DNA from: JBPEWY01 sp052032225
Lineage (GTDB): Bacteria; Bacteroidota; Bacteroidia; Flavobacteriales; Flavobacteriaceae
Assembly: GCA_052032225.1 (NCBI GenBank)
Contig: JBPEWY010000008.1
Location: forward strand, 1-64,000
Reading direction: 5' to 3'
Length of the DNA: 64,000 bases
In this document: positions 8,910 through 18,014 of the stretch, in pieces
Numbering within the stretch: the stretch's first letter is position 1
How the letters are laid out: each line of letters starts with the position of its first letter
Made by a program: the position numbers and the translations under genes
Notes under the pieces: model-generated
Database searches by the model: none
The model's input: only the letters and a program-made list of their open reading frames with translations
Told to the model about the DNA's origin: nothing

Positions 8910-9560
8910 CTATCTGGTTTTAAGCCATCCTGTTATACTATAACGCTCTGATTGTTTTACTTGCTTAACCTCGTGCTCTAACAACTGGCTTTCAAAAACA
9001 ACCACTCTTCCGGGTAGCGGGTGTATAGTATGCGCTGTCTCTGTCTTGTTTTCTTGAGTGTATATAACCAGTTCTCCTCCGTTTTCTTTACGCCAATAAC
9101 TATCATTTAAATAACATACAAAAGAGAGCTTTCTTCTGTCGTCATTCATAAAAGTATCTAAATGACGTTTATAAAAAGTGCCTTTTGGGTAAATGGCATA
9201 ATGAAACTCTTTATGAAGTATTCCCAAAAAACATGTTTTATTTAAGTAACTAATAAGTGCATTTATTTTATTAAAAAACACCTTTTCTGCTTCATTTATA
9301 GTGCGCTCATCTAACCAATAAATGTAGTCTCCTCTAATAGATGTTATTATATTCTCGTTGGTTTTATTTCCAATAGCCGATTTTTTAAAGGCATCGTCAT
9401 GATATCTCAGCAAAAGACAATTACGCAGTGTAGTTACTTCTTCTTCAGAAAAAAAGCTATCAACCACACTAAAATGCTTAGAAAGCAAATCAGAAATAAT
9501 TCTTTCGAACAACGGATTTTCATCGAAATCCAATTGATCAAAAATATTTTCTTGCTTCAT
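8910..9560 (-). CDS. 2-oxoglutarate/Fe(II)-dependent prolyl-4-hydroxylase-like oxygenase
   Basis: A 216-residue double-stranded beta-helix oxygenase. The iron triad is visible: His133 and Asp135 in YKRHLDTF and His196 in LLEHEV, with Arg206 (ERYSITGW) placed to bind 2-oxoglutarate. LSFVCYLND and GGELVIYT are the usual strands of the P4Hc group. Bacterial members hydroxylate prolyl residues, for example in EF-Tu; the substrate here is not evident. It converges with the small membrane protein gene with no gap and is divergent from queD. Confidence 0.85.
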   Translation of the reverse strand: MKQENIFDQLDFDENPLFERIISDLLSKHFSVVDSFFSEEEVTTLRNCLLLRYHDDAFKKSAIGNKTNENIITSIRGDYIYWLDERTINEAEKVFFNKINALISYLNKTCFLGILHKEFHYAIYPKGTFYKRHLDTFMNDDRRKLSFVCYLNDSYWRKENGGELVIYTQENKTETAHTIHPLPGRVVVFESQLLEHEVKQVKQSERYSITGWLKTR

Positions 9561-9616
9561 CTTCCAAAAAATAACTTCAAAATTACATTAAAAACTTTTT
9601 GAATTAACAAAATGAA

Positions 9617-9624
9617 TACCTTTG
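9617..9624 (+). promoter_or_regulatory. Candidate -7 element for queD
   Basis: TACCTTTG matches TAnnTTTG, 18 bases before the queD ATG. The nearest upstream TTTG is too close to be a standard -33 box. Confidence 0.45.
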
Positions 9625-9642
9625 CAATGAATTTTTACTGCT

Positions 9643-10095
9643 ATGAGCACCATTAGAATTACAAAGCAATTCAATTTTGAAACTGGCCATGCATTATATG
9701 GTTATGATGGTAAATGCAAAAATGTTCATGGCCATAGTTACAAATTGTGGGTTACCGTAATTGGCACTCCCATTAATGACCCCAACCATGTAAAACATGG
9801 CATGGTAATAGACTTTAGCGATTTAAAGAAAATTGTAAAAGAAGAGATTGTAGATAAGTTTGATCACGCTACCGTTTTTAATAAAAAAACCCCACATGTA
9901 GCTTTAGCCGAAGAGTTAAGAAGTAGAGGTCATAATGTAATTTTGGCAAACTACCAGCCTACAAGCGAAAATATGGTGATTGATTTTGCCGAAAGAATCA
10001 AGGCCAGATTACCCAAAAACATTGCATTGCATTCTTTAAAACTGCAAGAAACCGAAACTTCTTTTGCAGAATGGCACGCTTCAGATAATTTGTAA
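9643..10095 (+). CDS. queD: 6-carboxytetrahydropterin synthase / 6-pyruvoyl-tetrahydropterin synthase family
   Basis: A 150-residue T-fold enzyme that converts dihydroneopterin triphosphate in the queuosine (or pterin) pathway. Zinc ligands are His16 (ETGHAL), His29 and His31 in the CxxxHGH signature, with catalytic Cys25 just before them; a later conserved stretch is LQETETSFAEWH. The Cys plus HGH arrangement is that of QueD. No queC, queE or queF is nearby to confirm the pathway. It is followed 38 bases later by lpxH, probably in one transcript. Confidence 0.85.
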   Translation: MSTIRITKQFNFETGHALYGYDGKCKNVHGHSYKLWVTVIGTPINDPNHVKHGMVIDFSDLKKIVKEEIVDKFDHATVFNKKTPHVALAEELRSRGHNVILANYQPTSENMVIDFAERIKARLPKNIALHSLKLQETETSFAEWHASDNL

Positions 10096-10133
10096 AATAG
10101 CTGTTAGCTTTTAAATTCGTAGTATATTTACGC

Positions 10134-10889
10134 ATGCAAATACCCAAAGGTAAAAACATATATTTTGCTTCAGACAACCATTTGGGAGCTCCCACAGCTA
10201 AAGATAGTTTTCCCAGAGAGCAAAAGTTTGTAAGGTGGCTTGACACCGTTAAAAAAGATGCTGCCGCCATTTTTTTGCTGGGTGATTTATTTGATTTTTG
10301 GTTTGAATATAAAACTGTTGTGCCAAAAGGATTTACCAGAACCTTAGGAAAACTGGCAGAAATTACAGATTCAGGTATTCCGGTGTATTATTTTGTAGGA
10401 AATCATGATTTGTGGATGCACGGTTATTTTGAAGAAGAGCTTAACATTCCTGTTTACCATAACCCTAAAGAATTTACCTTTAACAACAAAACCTTTTTTA
10501 TTGGTCATGGAGACGGTTTAGGGCCGGGCGATAAAGGGTTTAAACGCATGAAAAAAGTGTTTACAAATCCTGTGGCAAAGTGGTTGTTTAAGTGGTTACA
10601 CCCCGATTTAGGCGTTAGGTTTGCACAATACTTATCGGTTAAAAACAAGCTGATTTCGGGTGATGAAGATGTTAAATTTTTAGGCGAAGAAAATGAGTGG
10701 CTTGTTCAATATTGCAAACGCAAATTAACCGAAAAACACCGAGATTATTTTGTGTTCGGACATCGGCATTTGCCTTTAGAGATTACTCTAGCTGAGTCTT
10801 CAAAATACATTAATTTAGGAGATTGGATTTCGCACTATACTTATGCCGTTTTTGATGGCGAACAAATGCACTTAAAAACGTTTAAATAG
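10134..10889 (+). CDS. lpxH: UDP-2,3-diacylglucosamine diphosphatase
   Basis: A calcineurin-like metallophosphoesterase of 251 residues that hydrolyses UDP-2,3-diacylglucosamine to lipid X in lipid A synthesis at the inner membrane. All metal motifs are in order: SDNHLG near residue 13, GDLFDFW near 46, GNHD near 90, GHGDGLGPGD near 127 and GHRH near 205. The GDLFDFW and HPDLG patterns are specific to the LpxH group rather than to general phosphoesterases. It converges with the MFS gene, with only six bases between stop codons. Confidence 0.88.
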   Translation: MQIPKGKNIYFASDNHLGAPTAKDSFPREQKFVRWLDTVKKDAAAIFLLGDLFDFWFEYKTVVPKGFTRTLGKLAEITDSGIPVYYFVGNHDLWMHGYFEEELNIPVYHNPKEFTFNNKTFFIGHGDGLGPGDKGFKRMKKVFTNPVAKWLFKWLHPDLGVRFAQYLSVKNKLISGDEDVKFLGEENEWLVQYCKRKLTEKHRDYFVFGHRHLPLEITLAESSKYINLGDWISHYTYAVFDGEQMHLKTFK

Positions 10890-10895
10890 GCTGTG

Positions 10896-12155
10896 CTACT
10901 GTGTCTGTTCTATATCTTTAGTTAAATCTAACTTTCTAAAAGAAGGCGAAGCTATTCCTGTAACAATAACCGTAAGCAGTGTCATGCTTCCGCCAAAAAC
11001 AACTGCCGTTACAGTTCCCATAAGCTTTGCTGTGAGTCCGCTTTCAAAAGCTCCTAACTCATTAGATGACCCAACAAAAATAGAGTTTACAGAAGCTACT
11101 CTTCCTCTCATTTCGTCCGGGGTTTTTAGTTGTAAAATGGTTTGTCTGATAACCATAGAGACCCCATCTGTAACTCCGCTAAAAAAGAGTGCTACTAAAG
11201 AAATCCAAAAAACAGTAGAAAGTCCGAATGCTATAATAGACAGCCCAAAACCAAACACAGCCGCTAATAATTTCATTCCGGCATTTTTACTTAAAGGTAC
11301 ATAGGCAGATATTAGCATGGTAATAAATGCTCCAACGGCAGGTGCTGCACGGAGTATTCCAAACCCTTGCGAGCCTACTTGTAAAATGTCTTGCGCATAA
11401 ATAGGAAGTAATGCTACTGCTCCGCCAAACAAAACGGCAACCATATCTAACGTTAGCGCACCAAAAATTGCCTTGTTTTTAAACACAAATCTTACTCCTT
11501 CTTTTAAACTTTGTAAAACAGGTTCTCCTATTTTAGGATTTAATACCGGTTTTTTAGGGATAAACAGTAGCGTAACTAAAGCAAGTAAAGAAAATCCGAA
11601 AATTAAACACATAGACCAGTGTACGCCAATCCAGTTAATAGAAAAACCGGCTAAAGCCGGGCCTAAAACAACTGCCATTTGCCATACAGAGCTGCTCCAG
11701 GTTGCCGCATTTGCATATATTTTTTTAGGAACAATTAATGCAAGTAATGAGAAAATAGTAGGGCCTAAAAAAGCTCTAACTATCCCTCCTAAAAATACTA
11801 ATGCATAAATACCGTAAAGAGTTGCTTTTGAAGTGAGTTTTTGGGTTATTAATGGCCAGGTTAGTAAAAAAAGACCGAGACTGATAACCGAAAACCCTAT
11901 GATACATTTAATAAGCAGGCTCCTTTTTTCACTTTGATCTACAATATGCCCCGCATATAGCGCCATTCCGATGGCAGGTATAACTTCCATTAGCCCAATA
12001 ATCCCGAGAGAGAGCGGATCTTTAGTTAAGCTATAAACCTCCCACTCTATAACTATAAACTGCATTGACCACGCAAACACTAAGGCAAACCTTACCAGCA
12101 AAAAAAGGTTAAACTCTTTATATCGTAATGCAGCGTAGGGGTCTATAGTTTTCAT
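10896..12155 (-). CDS. MFS transporter, EntS/tetracycline-exporter type
   Basis: A 419-residue major-facilitator permease with about twelve hydrophobic helices. A motif-A-like loop, GHIVDQSEKRSLL, follows helix 2, and a second, DEMRGRVASVNSIF, lies in the C-terminal half, as in the enterobactin-exporter (EntS/MFS_3) subgroup. Likely an exporter of small molecules; the substrate cannot be inferred. The ATG at 12155 gives a short cytosolic start before helix 1. It is the only gene in its transcript unless read through from recJ, whose start lies upstream on the same strand with a 73-base gap between the genes. Confidence 0.85.
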   Translation of the reverse strand: MKTIDPYAALRYKEFNLFLLVRFALVFAWSMQFIVIEWEVYSLTKDPLSLGIIGLMEVIPAIGMALYAGHIVDQSEKRSLLIKCIIGFSVISLGLFLLTWPLITQKLTSKATLYGIYALVFLGGIVRAFLGPTIFSLLALIVPKKIYANAATWSSSVWQMAVVLGPALAGFSINWIGVHWSMCLIFGFSLLALVTLLFIPKKPVLNPKIGEPVLQSLKEGVRFVFKNKAIFGALTLDMVAVLFGGAVALLPIYAQDILQVGSQGFGILRAAPAVGAFITMLISAYVPLSKNAGMKLLAAVFGFGLSIIAFGLSTVFWISLVALFFSGVTDGVSMVIRQTILQLKTPDEMRGRVASVNSIFVGSSNELGAFESGLTAKLMGTVTAVVFGGSMTLLTVIVTGIASPSFRKLDLTKDIEQTQ

Positions 12156-12228
12156 ATAAGCAATTAAGCACCGTACTTAACTAAACACCAGGCAAATATC
12201 GTGAGTTATTACAGCTAAACAAAACGTT

Positions 12229-13926
12229 TTACATGATGTCTTTAAGTTTTAGCTGCGCAGATACTTTTCCGTTCCACTCGTTTTCATCTAATGAATACAC
12301 GGCAGAAAACAGGTTGTTGTTTTTAAGTATGTTTATTTTATGAGCCAAATTAAATCCTATTCCGTCTATCTCTATATTTTGATTAAGTTGAGTTATTTTG
12401 CATTTTAGGTGTTCATTTTCTTTGCCAACCGGTCTTGCGTAGCCGGTATCTTTTAGGTTTCTTGACAAAAAAACCGGTGCATAATTTCCGGGGCCAAATG
12501 GTGCAAATTGCTTTAATATTCTGTGTGTTTTTGGTGTTAGTTCAGACAAATTAACCTCTGCGTCAACTTTAATTTCGGGAGTTAAAAGTTTCGGATCTAT
12601 GGTTTGTTTAACTACAGATTCGAATTTTTCTTTAAAGATTTCAAAGTTTTCTTCAAGCAGTGTTAATCCTGCAGCAAAATCATGGCCGCCAAATTGCTCA
12701 ATACAGTCTGAACATGCTTCTAAGGCCTCATAAACATTAAATCCGGCAACAGACCGAGCCGAAGCTGTTAGCTTACCGTTGCTTTTAGTAAATACTACTG
12801 TTGGCCTGTAATATGTTTCAGTGAGTTTAGAGGCTACAATACCTATAACCCCCTTATGCCATGAAGGATTATATACTACAGTTGAAAATTTGTCTTCCTC
12901 TTTATTTTCTTTAATTTGTTTGAGTGCTTCTTTGGTAATTTCTTGATCTAGCCCTTTTCTCTCTGTGTTATATTTTTCTATTTCATCTGCATATTGCTTA
13001 GCTTTTTCGTTGTTCTCTGCAGTTAATAATTGTACTGCATATTCACCGTGTTTTATTCTTCCGGCTGCATTAATTCGGGGGGCTATTATAAATACTACAT
13101 CGCTTACATTAAACTTCTTCTTTTTTCTTAATTGTTTATTAATAATTGCCGCTATTCCGGGTCTGGGGTTTGTATTTATTTGCTTTAACCCATAAAACAT
13201 TAGCACTCTGTTTTCTCCTGTAATAGGAACAATATCTGCTCCAATAGCAGTTGCTACTAAATCTAAATACCCCTCCAGTTCTTTAAAGCTTTGGTTGCGT
13301 ACATTGGCTAAAGCTTCAACTAATTTAAAACCAACTCCGCAACCGCAAAGTTCTTTATACGGGTAGTTACAATCTTCGCGTTTGGGGTCTAAAACTGCTA
13401 CTGCACCAGGAAGTTCTTTACCGGGTTTGTGGTGATCACAAATAATAAAATCTATGCCTTTTTGTTTTGCGTATGCTACTTTTTCTAATGCTTTTACACC
13501 ACAGTCTAAAGCAATTATTAATGAAAAATTATTGTCTGCAGCAAAATCAATTCCTTTAAATGAAACACCATATCCTTCATCATACCTATCAGGAATATAC
13601 GTTGCAACATTGCCGTAAAACGAACGTAAATAAGAAGACATTAACGCAACTGCTGTAGTGCCATCTACATCATAATCACCATAAACCAATATGTTCTCCT
13701 GGTTTTTAATGGCTTGTAAAATACGCTCTACAGCAACATCCATATCTTTCATTAAAAAAGGATCGTGAAGCTCATCTAATGAAGGCCTGAAGAATGTTTT
13801 TGCATCATTAAAAGTTGTAATCCCTCTTTGCAAAAGCAATGTTGCTATAAGTGGACTAACTTGAAGTTCTTTTGCTAGTGTTGCTATTTTCTCTGATTCG
13901 GGTTTGGGCTTAATTGTCCAACGCAT
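12229..13926 (-). CDS. recJ: Single-stranded-DNA-specific 5'-3' exonuclease
   Basis: A 565-residue DHH-family nuclease, the normal length for RecJ. Motifs in order are YGDYDVDGTTAVALM near residue 80 (DHH motif I), ALDCGVK, then CDHHKPG near 165 (the DHH itself), and in the DHHA1 domain SARSVAGFN and FGGHDFAAG; a C-terminal OB domain follows. RecJ digests single strands in recombination and mismatch or base-excision repair, complementing the AddAB-like enzyme in this window. A -7 promoter element lies about 27 bases upstream. Confidence 0.95.
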   Translation of the reverse strand: MRWTIKPKPESEKIATLAKELQVSPLIATLLLQRGITTFNDAKTFFRPSLDELHDPFLMKDMDVAVERILQAIKNQENILVYGDYDVDGTTAVALMSSYLRSFYGNVATYIPDRYDEGYGVSFKGIDFAADNNFSLIIALDCGVKALEKVAYAKQKGIDFIICDHHKPGKELPGAVAVLDPKREDCNYPYKELCGCGVGFKLVEALANVRNQSFKELEGYLDLVATAIGADIVPITGENRVLMFYGLKQINTNPRPGIAAIINKQLRKKKKFNVSDVVFIIAPRINAAGRIKHGEYAVQLLTAENNEKAKQYADEIEKYNTERKGLDQEITKEALKQIKENKEEDKFSTVVYNPSWHKGVIGIVASKLTETYYRPTVVFTKSNGKLTASARSVAGFNVYEALEACSDCIEQFGGHDFAAGLTLLEENFEIFKEKFESVVKQTIDPKLLTPEIKVDAEVNLSELTPKTHRILKQFAPFGPGNYAPVFLSRNLKDTGYARPVGKENEHLKCKITQLNQNIEIDGIGFNLAHKINILKNNNLFSAVYSLDENEWNGKVSAQLKLKDIM

Positions 13927-13952
13927 AGTAGTAAAAGTAGTAAAGGTGTACC

Positions 13953-13960
13953 CAAAAATA
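13953..13960 (-). promoter_or_regulatory. Candidate -7 element for recJ
   Basis: On the minus strand this reads TATTTTTG, a TAnnTTTG match about 27 bases before the recJ start. No clear -33 TTTG. Confidence 0.4.
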
Positions 13961-13976
13961 CAAGTTTAGGGGAAAG

Positions 13977-14726
13977 CTACATAACATTTATCCCTGCTTC
14001 TTTAAAAGAAGAAAAAAGTGATTCGTTTGGAGAATGATCGGTAATTATTGTGTCAATTTTATTTACAGGAACTACCACATAGCTTTTATCTTGCATTAGT
14101 TTTGTGCTTGTGCATAATGCAACCACATAATCTGATGCTTCTATCATGCTTTTTTTAATATGGGCCACTTCCCAGTCAGGTTCAGTCATTCCTCTCTCTA
14201 AATTAAGTCCGCTTACACCCATAAAACAAATATCTGCCCTAACTTTAGTAATTGCATTAACCACATCTATTCCAACCGTAACTTGCGCTGTTTTATTGAG
14301 TTTCCCGCCTATAAAAACAACTTCTATTGTGGGATGATGTGTTAGCTCTAAGGCTATTGGAAGACTATACGTAAAAACAGTAGCTTTTATATGCGACGGA
14401 ATAATTTTAGCAAGGGCTAAATTGGTTGTGCTTCCGCTCATTAAAATTACCTGATCATCATGAATTAAATCAACTGCTTTTTTAGCAATCGTGTTTTTCT
14501 TGTCAATATCTGCAACTTTACGCTCTTCGTAAGTTTTAACTTTATTATCTAACGCTAAAGCCCCCCCGTGTACTTTAAACAGAAGATTTTTAGCCTCAAG
14601 CTCTTTTAAATCACGACGTATAGTATCTTCAGAAACAGAAAGTTCTTCGCTCAATTGAGTTGATAAAACTTTACGGTTTCTTCTTAGCTTATCTAATATA
14701 AATTGATGTCTTTCGGGTTTTAGCAC
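13977..14726 (-). CDS. DeoR-family transcriptional regulator
   Basis: A regulator of about 249 residues: an N-terminal winged helix (ERHQFILDKL ... LSVSEDTIRRDLKELE, the DeoR signature) and a C-terminal sensor domain of the ribose-5-phosphate-isomerase-like fold (MSGSTTNLAL, FIGGKLN, ICFMGVSGL, the sugar-phosphate-binding elements). DeoR proteins usually repress sugar genes and are released by a phosphorylated sugar. I chose GTG at 14726 because VLKPERHQ aligns with the usual family start; an upstream TTG at 14744 is possible. Divergent from the SusC gene across about 109 bases containing repeated GCAAAAA boxes, so it probably controls that uptake system. Confidence 0.88.
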   Translation of the reverse strand: MLKPERHQFILDKLRRNRKVLSTQLSEELSVSEDTIRRDLKELEAKNLLFKVHGGALALDNKVKTYEERKVADIDKKNTIAKKAVDLIHDDQVILMSGSTTNLALAKIIPSHIKATVFTYSLPIALELTHHPTIEVVFIGGKLNKTAQVTVGIDVVNAITKVRADICFMGVSGLNLERGMTEPDWEVAHIKKSMIEASDYVVALCTSTKLMQDKSYVVVPVNKIDTIITDHSPNESLFSSFKEAGINVM

Positions 14727-14748
14727 AGCGATTCTTTTTATCAAAAAT

Positions 14749-14786
14749 GCAAAAACAAAAATAAAAACGCAAAAAAACGCAAAAAA
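14749..14786. promoter_or_regulatory. Phased GCAAAAA repeats, candidate DeoR operator
   Basis: GCAAAAA occurs at 14749, 14769 and 14779, so the copies are 20 and 10 bp apart, on the same helical face. They lie just upstream of a TACCTTTA -7-like box at 14801-14808, where the SusC -33 region would be. Operator function is inferred from position and repetition. Confidence 0.45.
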
Positions 14787-14835
14787 TAATATGGATTTCT
14801 TACCTTTAGTCTTATTTTACTAAATAACTAACAAC

Positions 14836-17800
14836 ATGAGACAAAAAATTGCAACGCTCTTGCTTGTTTTTTTTACCTCAACATTTTCATGGCTACATGC
14901 ACAAGAAATTGTAGTTAAAGGCTTGGTAACAGACAGTCAGGGGACTGCCCTGCCGGGCGTTAATATTGTGGTAAAAGGTACAACAAGAGGAACATCATCT
15001 GATTTTGATGGTAATTTTGAAATTAGCGCCAACAGGGGCGATGTACTAGTATTTTCTTATCTAGGCTTTAAAACACAAGAAGTAAGTGTTAACGGAGCGT
15101 CTTTAAACATTGTTATGCAAGAAGATGCCAGTCAGCTTAACGAAGTAGTTGTAACTGCCTTTGGTATAGAAAAAGAAACTAAATCATTAGGATATGCAGT
15201 GCAATCTGTAGATGCCGACGATTTAAATTTAGCCGGACAAACCAACCCTCTCGAAACACTTCAGGGTAGAGTAGCCGGTGTACAAATTAACAGAACTTCC
15301 GGTACAGCCGGTGGTGGTGTAGATATCTTAATTAGGGGGGTAACTTCTGTTAATCCCGGGAGAGATAACCAACCACTTATAATTGTAGATGGAATTGCTT
15401 TAAATAATGATACCTTTACAGGAAATGTACTTCCTAGTGCCGGCTCTAACGCTAGCGGTAGCGCAGAGCAATTTGCTTTTTCTAACCGTGCCGGAGATTT
15501 AAACCCTGAAGACATAGAGAGCTTTAACGTTTTAAAAGGTGCGGCTGCAACAGCCCTTTACGGTATTAGAGCTTCTAACGGTGCTATTGTTATAACCACT
15601 AAAAGAGGGCGTCAAGGAAAAGTAAAAGTAGGTGTTTCTGCTTCTACTTCATTTAGAAAAGTAGAAAAAACTCCAGAACTACAAACCACCTACAGAGAAG
15701 GACACAGAACCACCAAAGTTCCTGCCGTAGAAGACCCAAATAGCCCAGATGGCTATACCAGATATGCAGGGTTTTCTTTTTACTCTTGGGGTGTACCTTA
15801 TACAGACGATAGCTTTACACTAAGTGATGGCACTGTAATAGATTTAAGTAATGATAAATTTCATAGCCCATACAATTTGTTTAGAACAGGAATAAACAAT
15901 CAAGTTAACTTTAATATTAGTGGAGCTACAGAGCAGTTAGATTATTATTTATCTGCCGGAAACAGTTACGATGAAGGTGTTTTGCCAAACACTAATTATA
16001 AGAAAACCAATTTTAGGTTTAAAGGTGGTTATAAAGTGAGCGATAAGTTTAATATAGCATCGTCTATCACCTACTCTAACTCTGGCGGAACAAGAGGAAC
16101 AGGTGGAGACAAATCTATTTTCAGCTCACTTTCATATTGGTCTGCTACTTTTGATATTAATGACTATTTACTACCGGACGGCAGACAAAAAAATTATTCT
16201 GCAGGAATTATAGATAACCCCAGGTATTTTGCCGAAAAAAGTAATTTAAAAGATAAGGTAAATAGATGGGTTGGTAACATAACCTTAAATTGGGCTCCTA
16301 AAGATTGGATTAATGTAACTTATTCTGCGCAAGTAGATAATTACTCCGATCAAAGAAACAGATTTGTTCCACCGGATTTAGATGTTGGAACACAAGTTGG
16401 AGGATTCGTAGTAAACGAGAACATTAACTTCACCGGGTTAGAGTCTAACCTCTTAGCTACTTTTACACACGATATTTCTGAAGATTTAAACGCTTCATTA
16501 ACCGTTGGTCATCAGGTTTCAGACATAAAAACGGATTATACTTTCTTAAGAGGAGAAGGGTTAAATGTTCCCGGTATTAACGAGATTAGCAACACACTAA
16601 ATTTATTTGGTAACACAAGCATTTCTCGTTTACGCAATGTTGGTGTTTTTGGTGATTTGCGCTTTGATTATAAAGACCAACTATTCCTTTCAGTTACTGG
16701 TCGTAACGACTGGGTTTCTGTAATGCCGCCACAAAACAGATCGTTTTTCTATCCTTCGGTAAGTTTATCGTATCTGTTTACAGATATAGTAGATCCGGAG
16801 CAAAAAATTCTATCCTTTGGTAAATTGCGTACCTCGTGGGCACAAGTTGGTAAAGGACCAAACTTTGGTCAAGTAGGACAATATTTTATTAAAGATCCTG
16901 ATTTCCCGTTCAGTGGTGCAGGAGGTTACAGAGCCAGCACGCAATTAGGAGATGTAAACCTAAAACCTGAAAGAAATAACACCTTTGAAATTGGTACAGA
17001 TTTACGATTTTTAGACAATAGAATTCGTTTAGACTACGCTTATTACAGATCTAAAGTAACCGATCAGATTTTCCCGGTTGGAGCGGCTTATTCATCAGGA
17101 CTCTCAAGTGTGGTTAGAAATGCTGGTAACTACGAGACATGGGGACATGAAGTTTTAATAAGTGCAGACATTATTAAAAAGGCCGATTTTGGTTGGGAGG
17201 CAATTGTAAACTGGTCTACAACCGGTAGCGAAGTAACCGAAATCCCTAACGATTTGGATGAAATTGTTTTCTTTGATGATTGGATTACCAATAAAGCAAA
17301 AGTAGGAGATGAATTAGGAACGCTCTACGGATGGGTTTTTCAAACCGCTCCTAATGGAGAACGCTACGTTGGTCCGGATGGTAAATGGGTAGTTACCGGA
17401 TCTGAAAACACAGGCTTTTATTACGAAGGGGATAATGAGAAGGTTAAAGTTGGTAATGCTTTCCCAGATTATATTCTATCATTAACTAATAACATTCGTT
17501 ATAAAAACTTTACCTTAAACTTTCTAATAGAATATAAAGCCGGAGGCGATTTATACGATAGAGGAAGACGAAACGCTATTAGAAATGGTAATTTAAAACT
17601 TACCGAGTTTAGAGATATGCCAAGAGTTCTTGAAGGCGTTATGGATGATGGAAACGGTGGGTTTACTCCCAACACACAAGAGCTTATAATTACTGCAAAC
17701 GATTTTTATAGAGACTTTAATAACTATAATACAGCTGCAGAAATTTTACTTCAAGACGGTTCTTGGGTTAAATTAAGAACTATTGGCTTAAGCTATGCTA

Positions 17801-18003
17801 TACCTCAAAAAATACTTAGCAAACTTGGTATTAGTGCAGCTTCTTTAAATGCAAGTGCCAATAATATTATTATTTGGACACCATTTGATGGATTTGATCC
17901 GGAGAGTAATCAATTTAGTGCCGGAAGCAATATTTATGGGTTTACCGGATTAACAACTCCGTTAACACAAAGCTATTCATTCGGTATTAACTTTGAATTT
18001 TAA
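14836..18003 (+). CDS. SusC-like TonB-dependent outer-membrane transporter
   Basis: A 1055-residue TonB-linked receptor of the SusC/RagA type, which with its SusD lid imports oligosaccharides or peptides across the outer membrane. A signal peptide ends near WLHAQ; a CarboxypepD_reg-like domain follows (GLVTDSQGTALPGVNIVVKG ... YLGFKTQE, about residues 27-100), then LNEVVVTAFG (TonB-box region), the plug with RVAGVQI and LKGAAATALYGIRASNGAIVITTK (about 110-255), and a 22-strand-type barrel to a terminal Phe. There is no N-terminal extension of the FecR-signalling type. SusD starts 11 bases later. Substrate is unknown because no glycan enzymes adjoin. Confidence 0.95.
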   Translation: MRQKIATLLLVFFTSTFSWLHAQEIVVKGLVTDSQGTALPGVNIVVKGTTRGTSSDFDGNFEISANRGDVLVFSYLGFKTQEVSVNGASLNIVMQEDASQLNEVVVTAFGIEKETKSLGYAVQSVDADDLNLAGQTNPLETLQGRVAGVQINRTSGTAGGGVDILIRGVTSVNPGRDNQPLIIVDGIALNNDTFTGNVLPSAGSNASGSAEQFAFSNRAGDLNPEDIESFNVLKGAAATALYGIRASNGAIVITTKRGRQGKVKVGVSASTSFRKVEKTPELQTTYREGHRTTKVPAVEDPNSPDGYTRYAGFSFYSWGVPYTDDSFTLSDGTVIDLSNDKFHSPYNLFRTGINNQVNFNISGATEQLDYYLSAGNSYDEGVLPNTNYKKTNFRFKGGYKVSDKFNIASSITYSNSGGTRGTGGDKSIFSSLSYWSATFDINDYLLPDGRQKNYSAGIIDNPRYFAEKSNLKDKVNRWVGNITLNWAPKDWINVTYSAQVDNYSDQRNRFVPPDLDVGTQVGGFVVNENINFTGLESNLLATFTHDISEDLNASLTVGHQVSDIKTDYTFLRGEGLNVPGINEISNTLNLFGNTSISRLRNVGVFGDLRFDYKDQLFLSVTGRNDWVSVMPPQNRSFFYPSVSLSYLFTDIVDPEQKILSFGKLRTSWAQVGKGPNFGQVGQYFIKDPDFPFSGAGGYRASTQLGDVNLKPERNNTFEIGTDLRFLDNRIRLDYAYYRSKVTDQIFPVGAAYSSGLSSVVRNAGNYETWGHEVLISADIIKKADFGWEAIVNWSTTGSEVTEIPNDLDEIVFFDDWITNKAKVGDELGTLYGWVFQTAPNGERYVGPDGKWVVTGSENTGFYYEGDNEKVKVGNAFPDYILSLTNNIRYKNFTLNFLIEYKAGGDLYDRGRRNAIRNGNLKLTEFRDMPRVLEGVMDDGNGGFTPNTQELIITANDFYRDFNNYNTAAEILLQDGSWVKLRTIGLSYAIPQKILSKLGISAASLNASANNIIIWTPFDGFDPESNQFSAGSNIYGFTGLTTPLTQSYSFGINFEF

Positions 18004-18014
18004 AAATATCAGTT

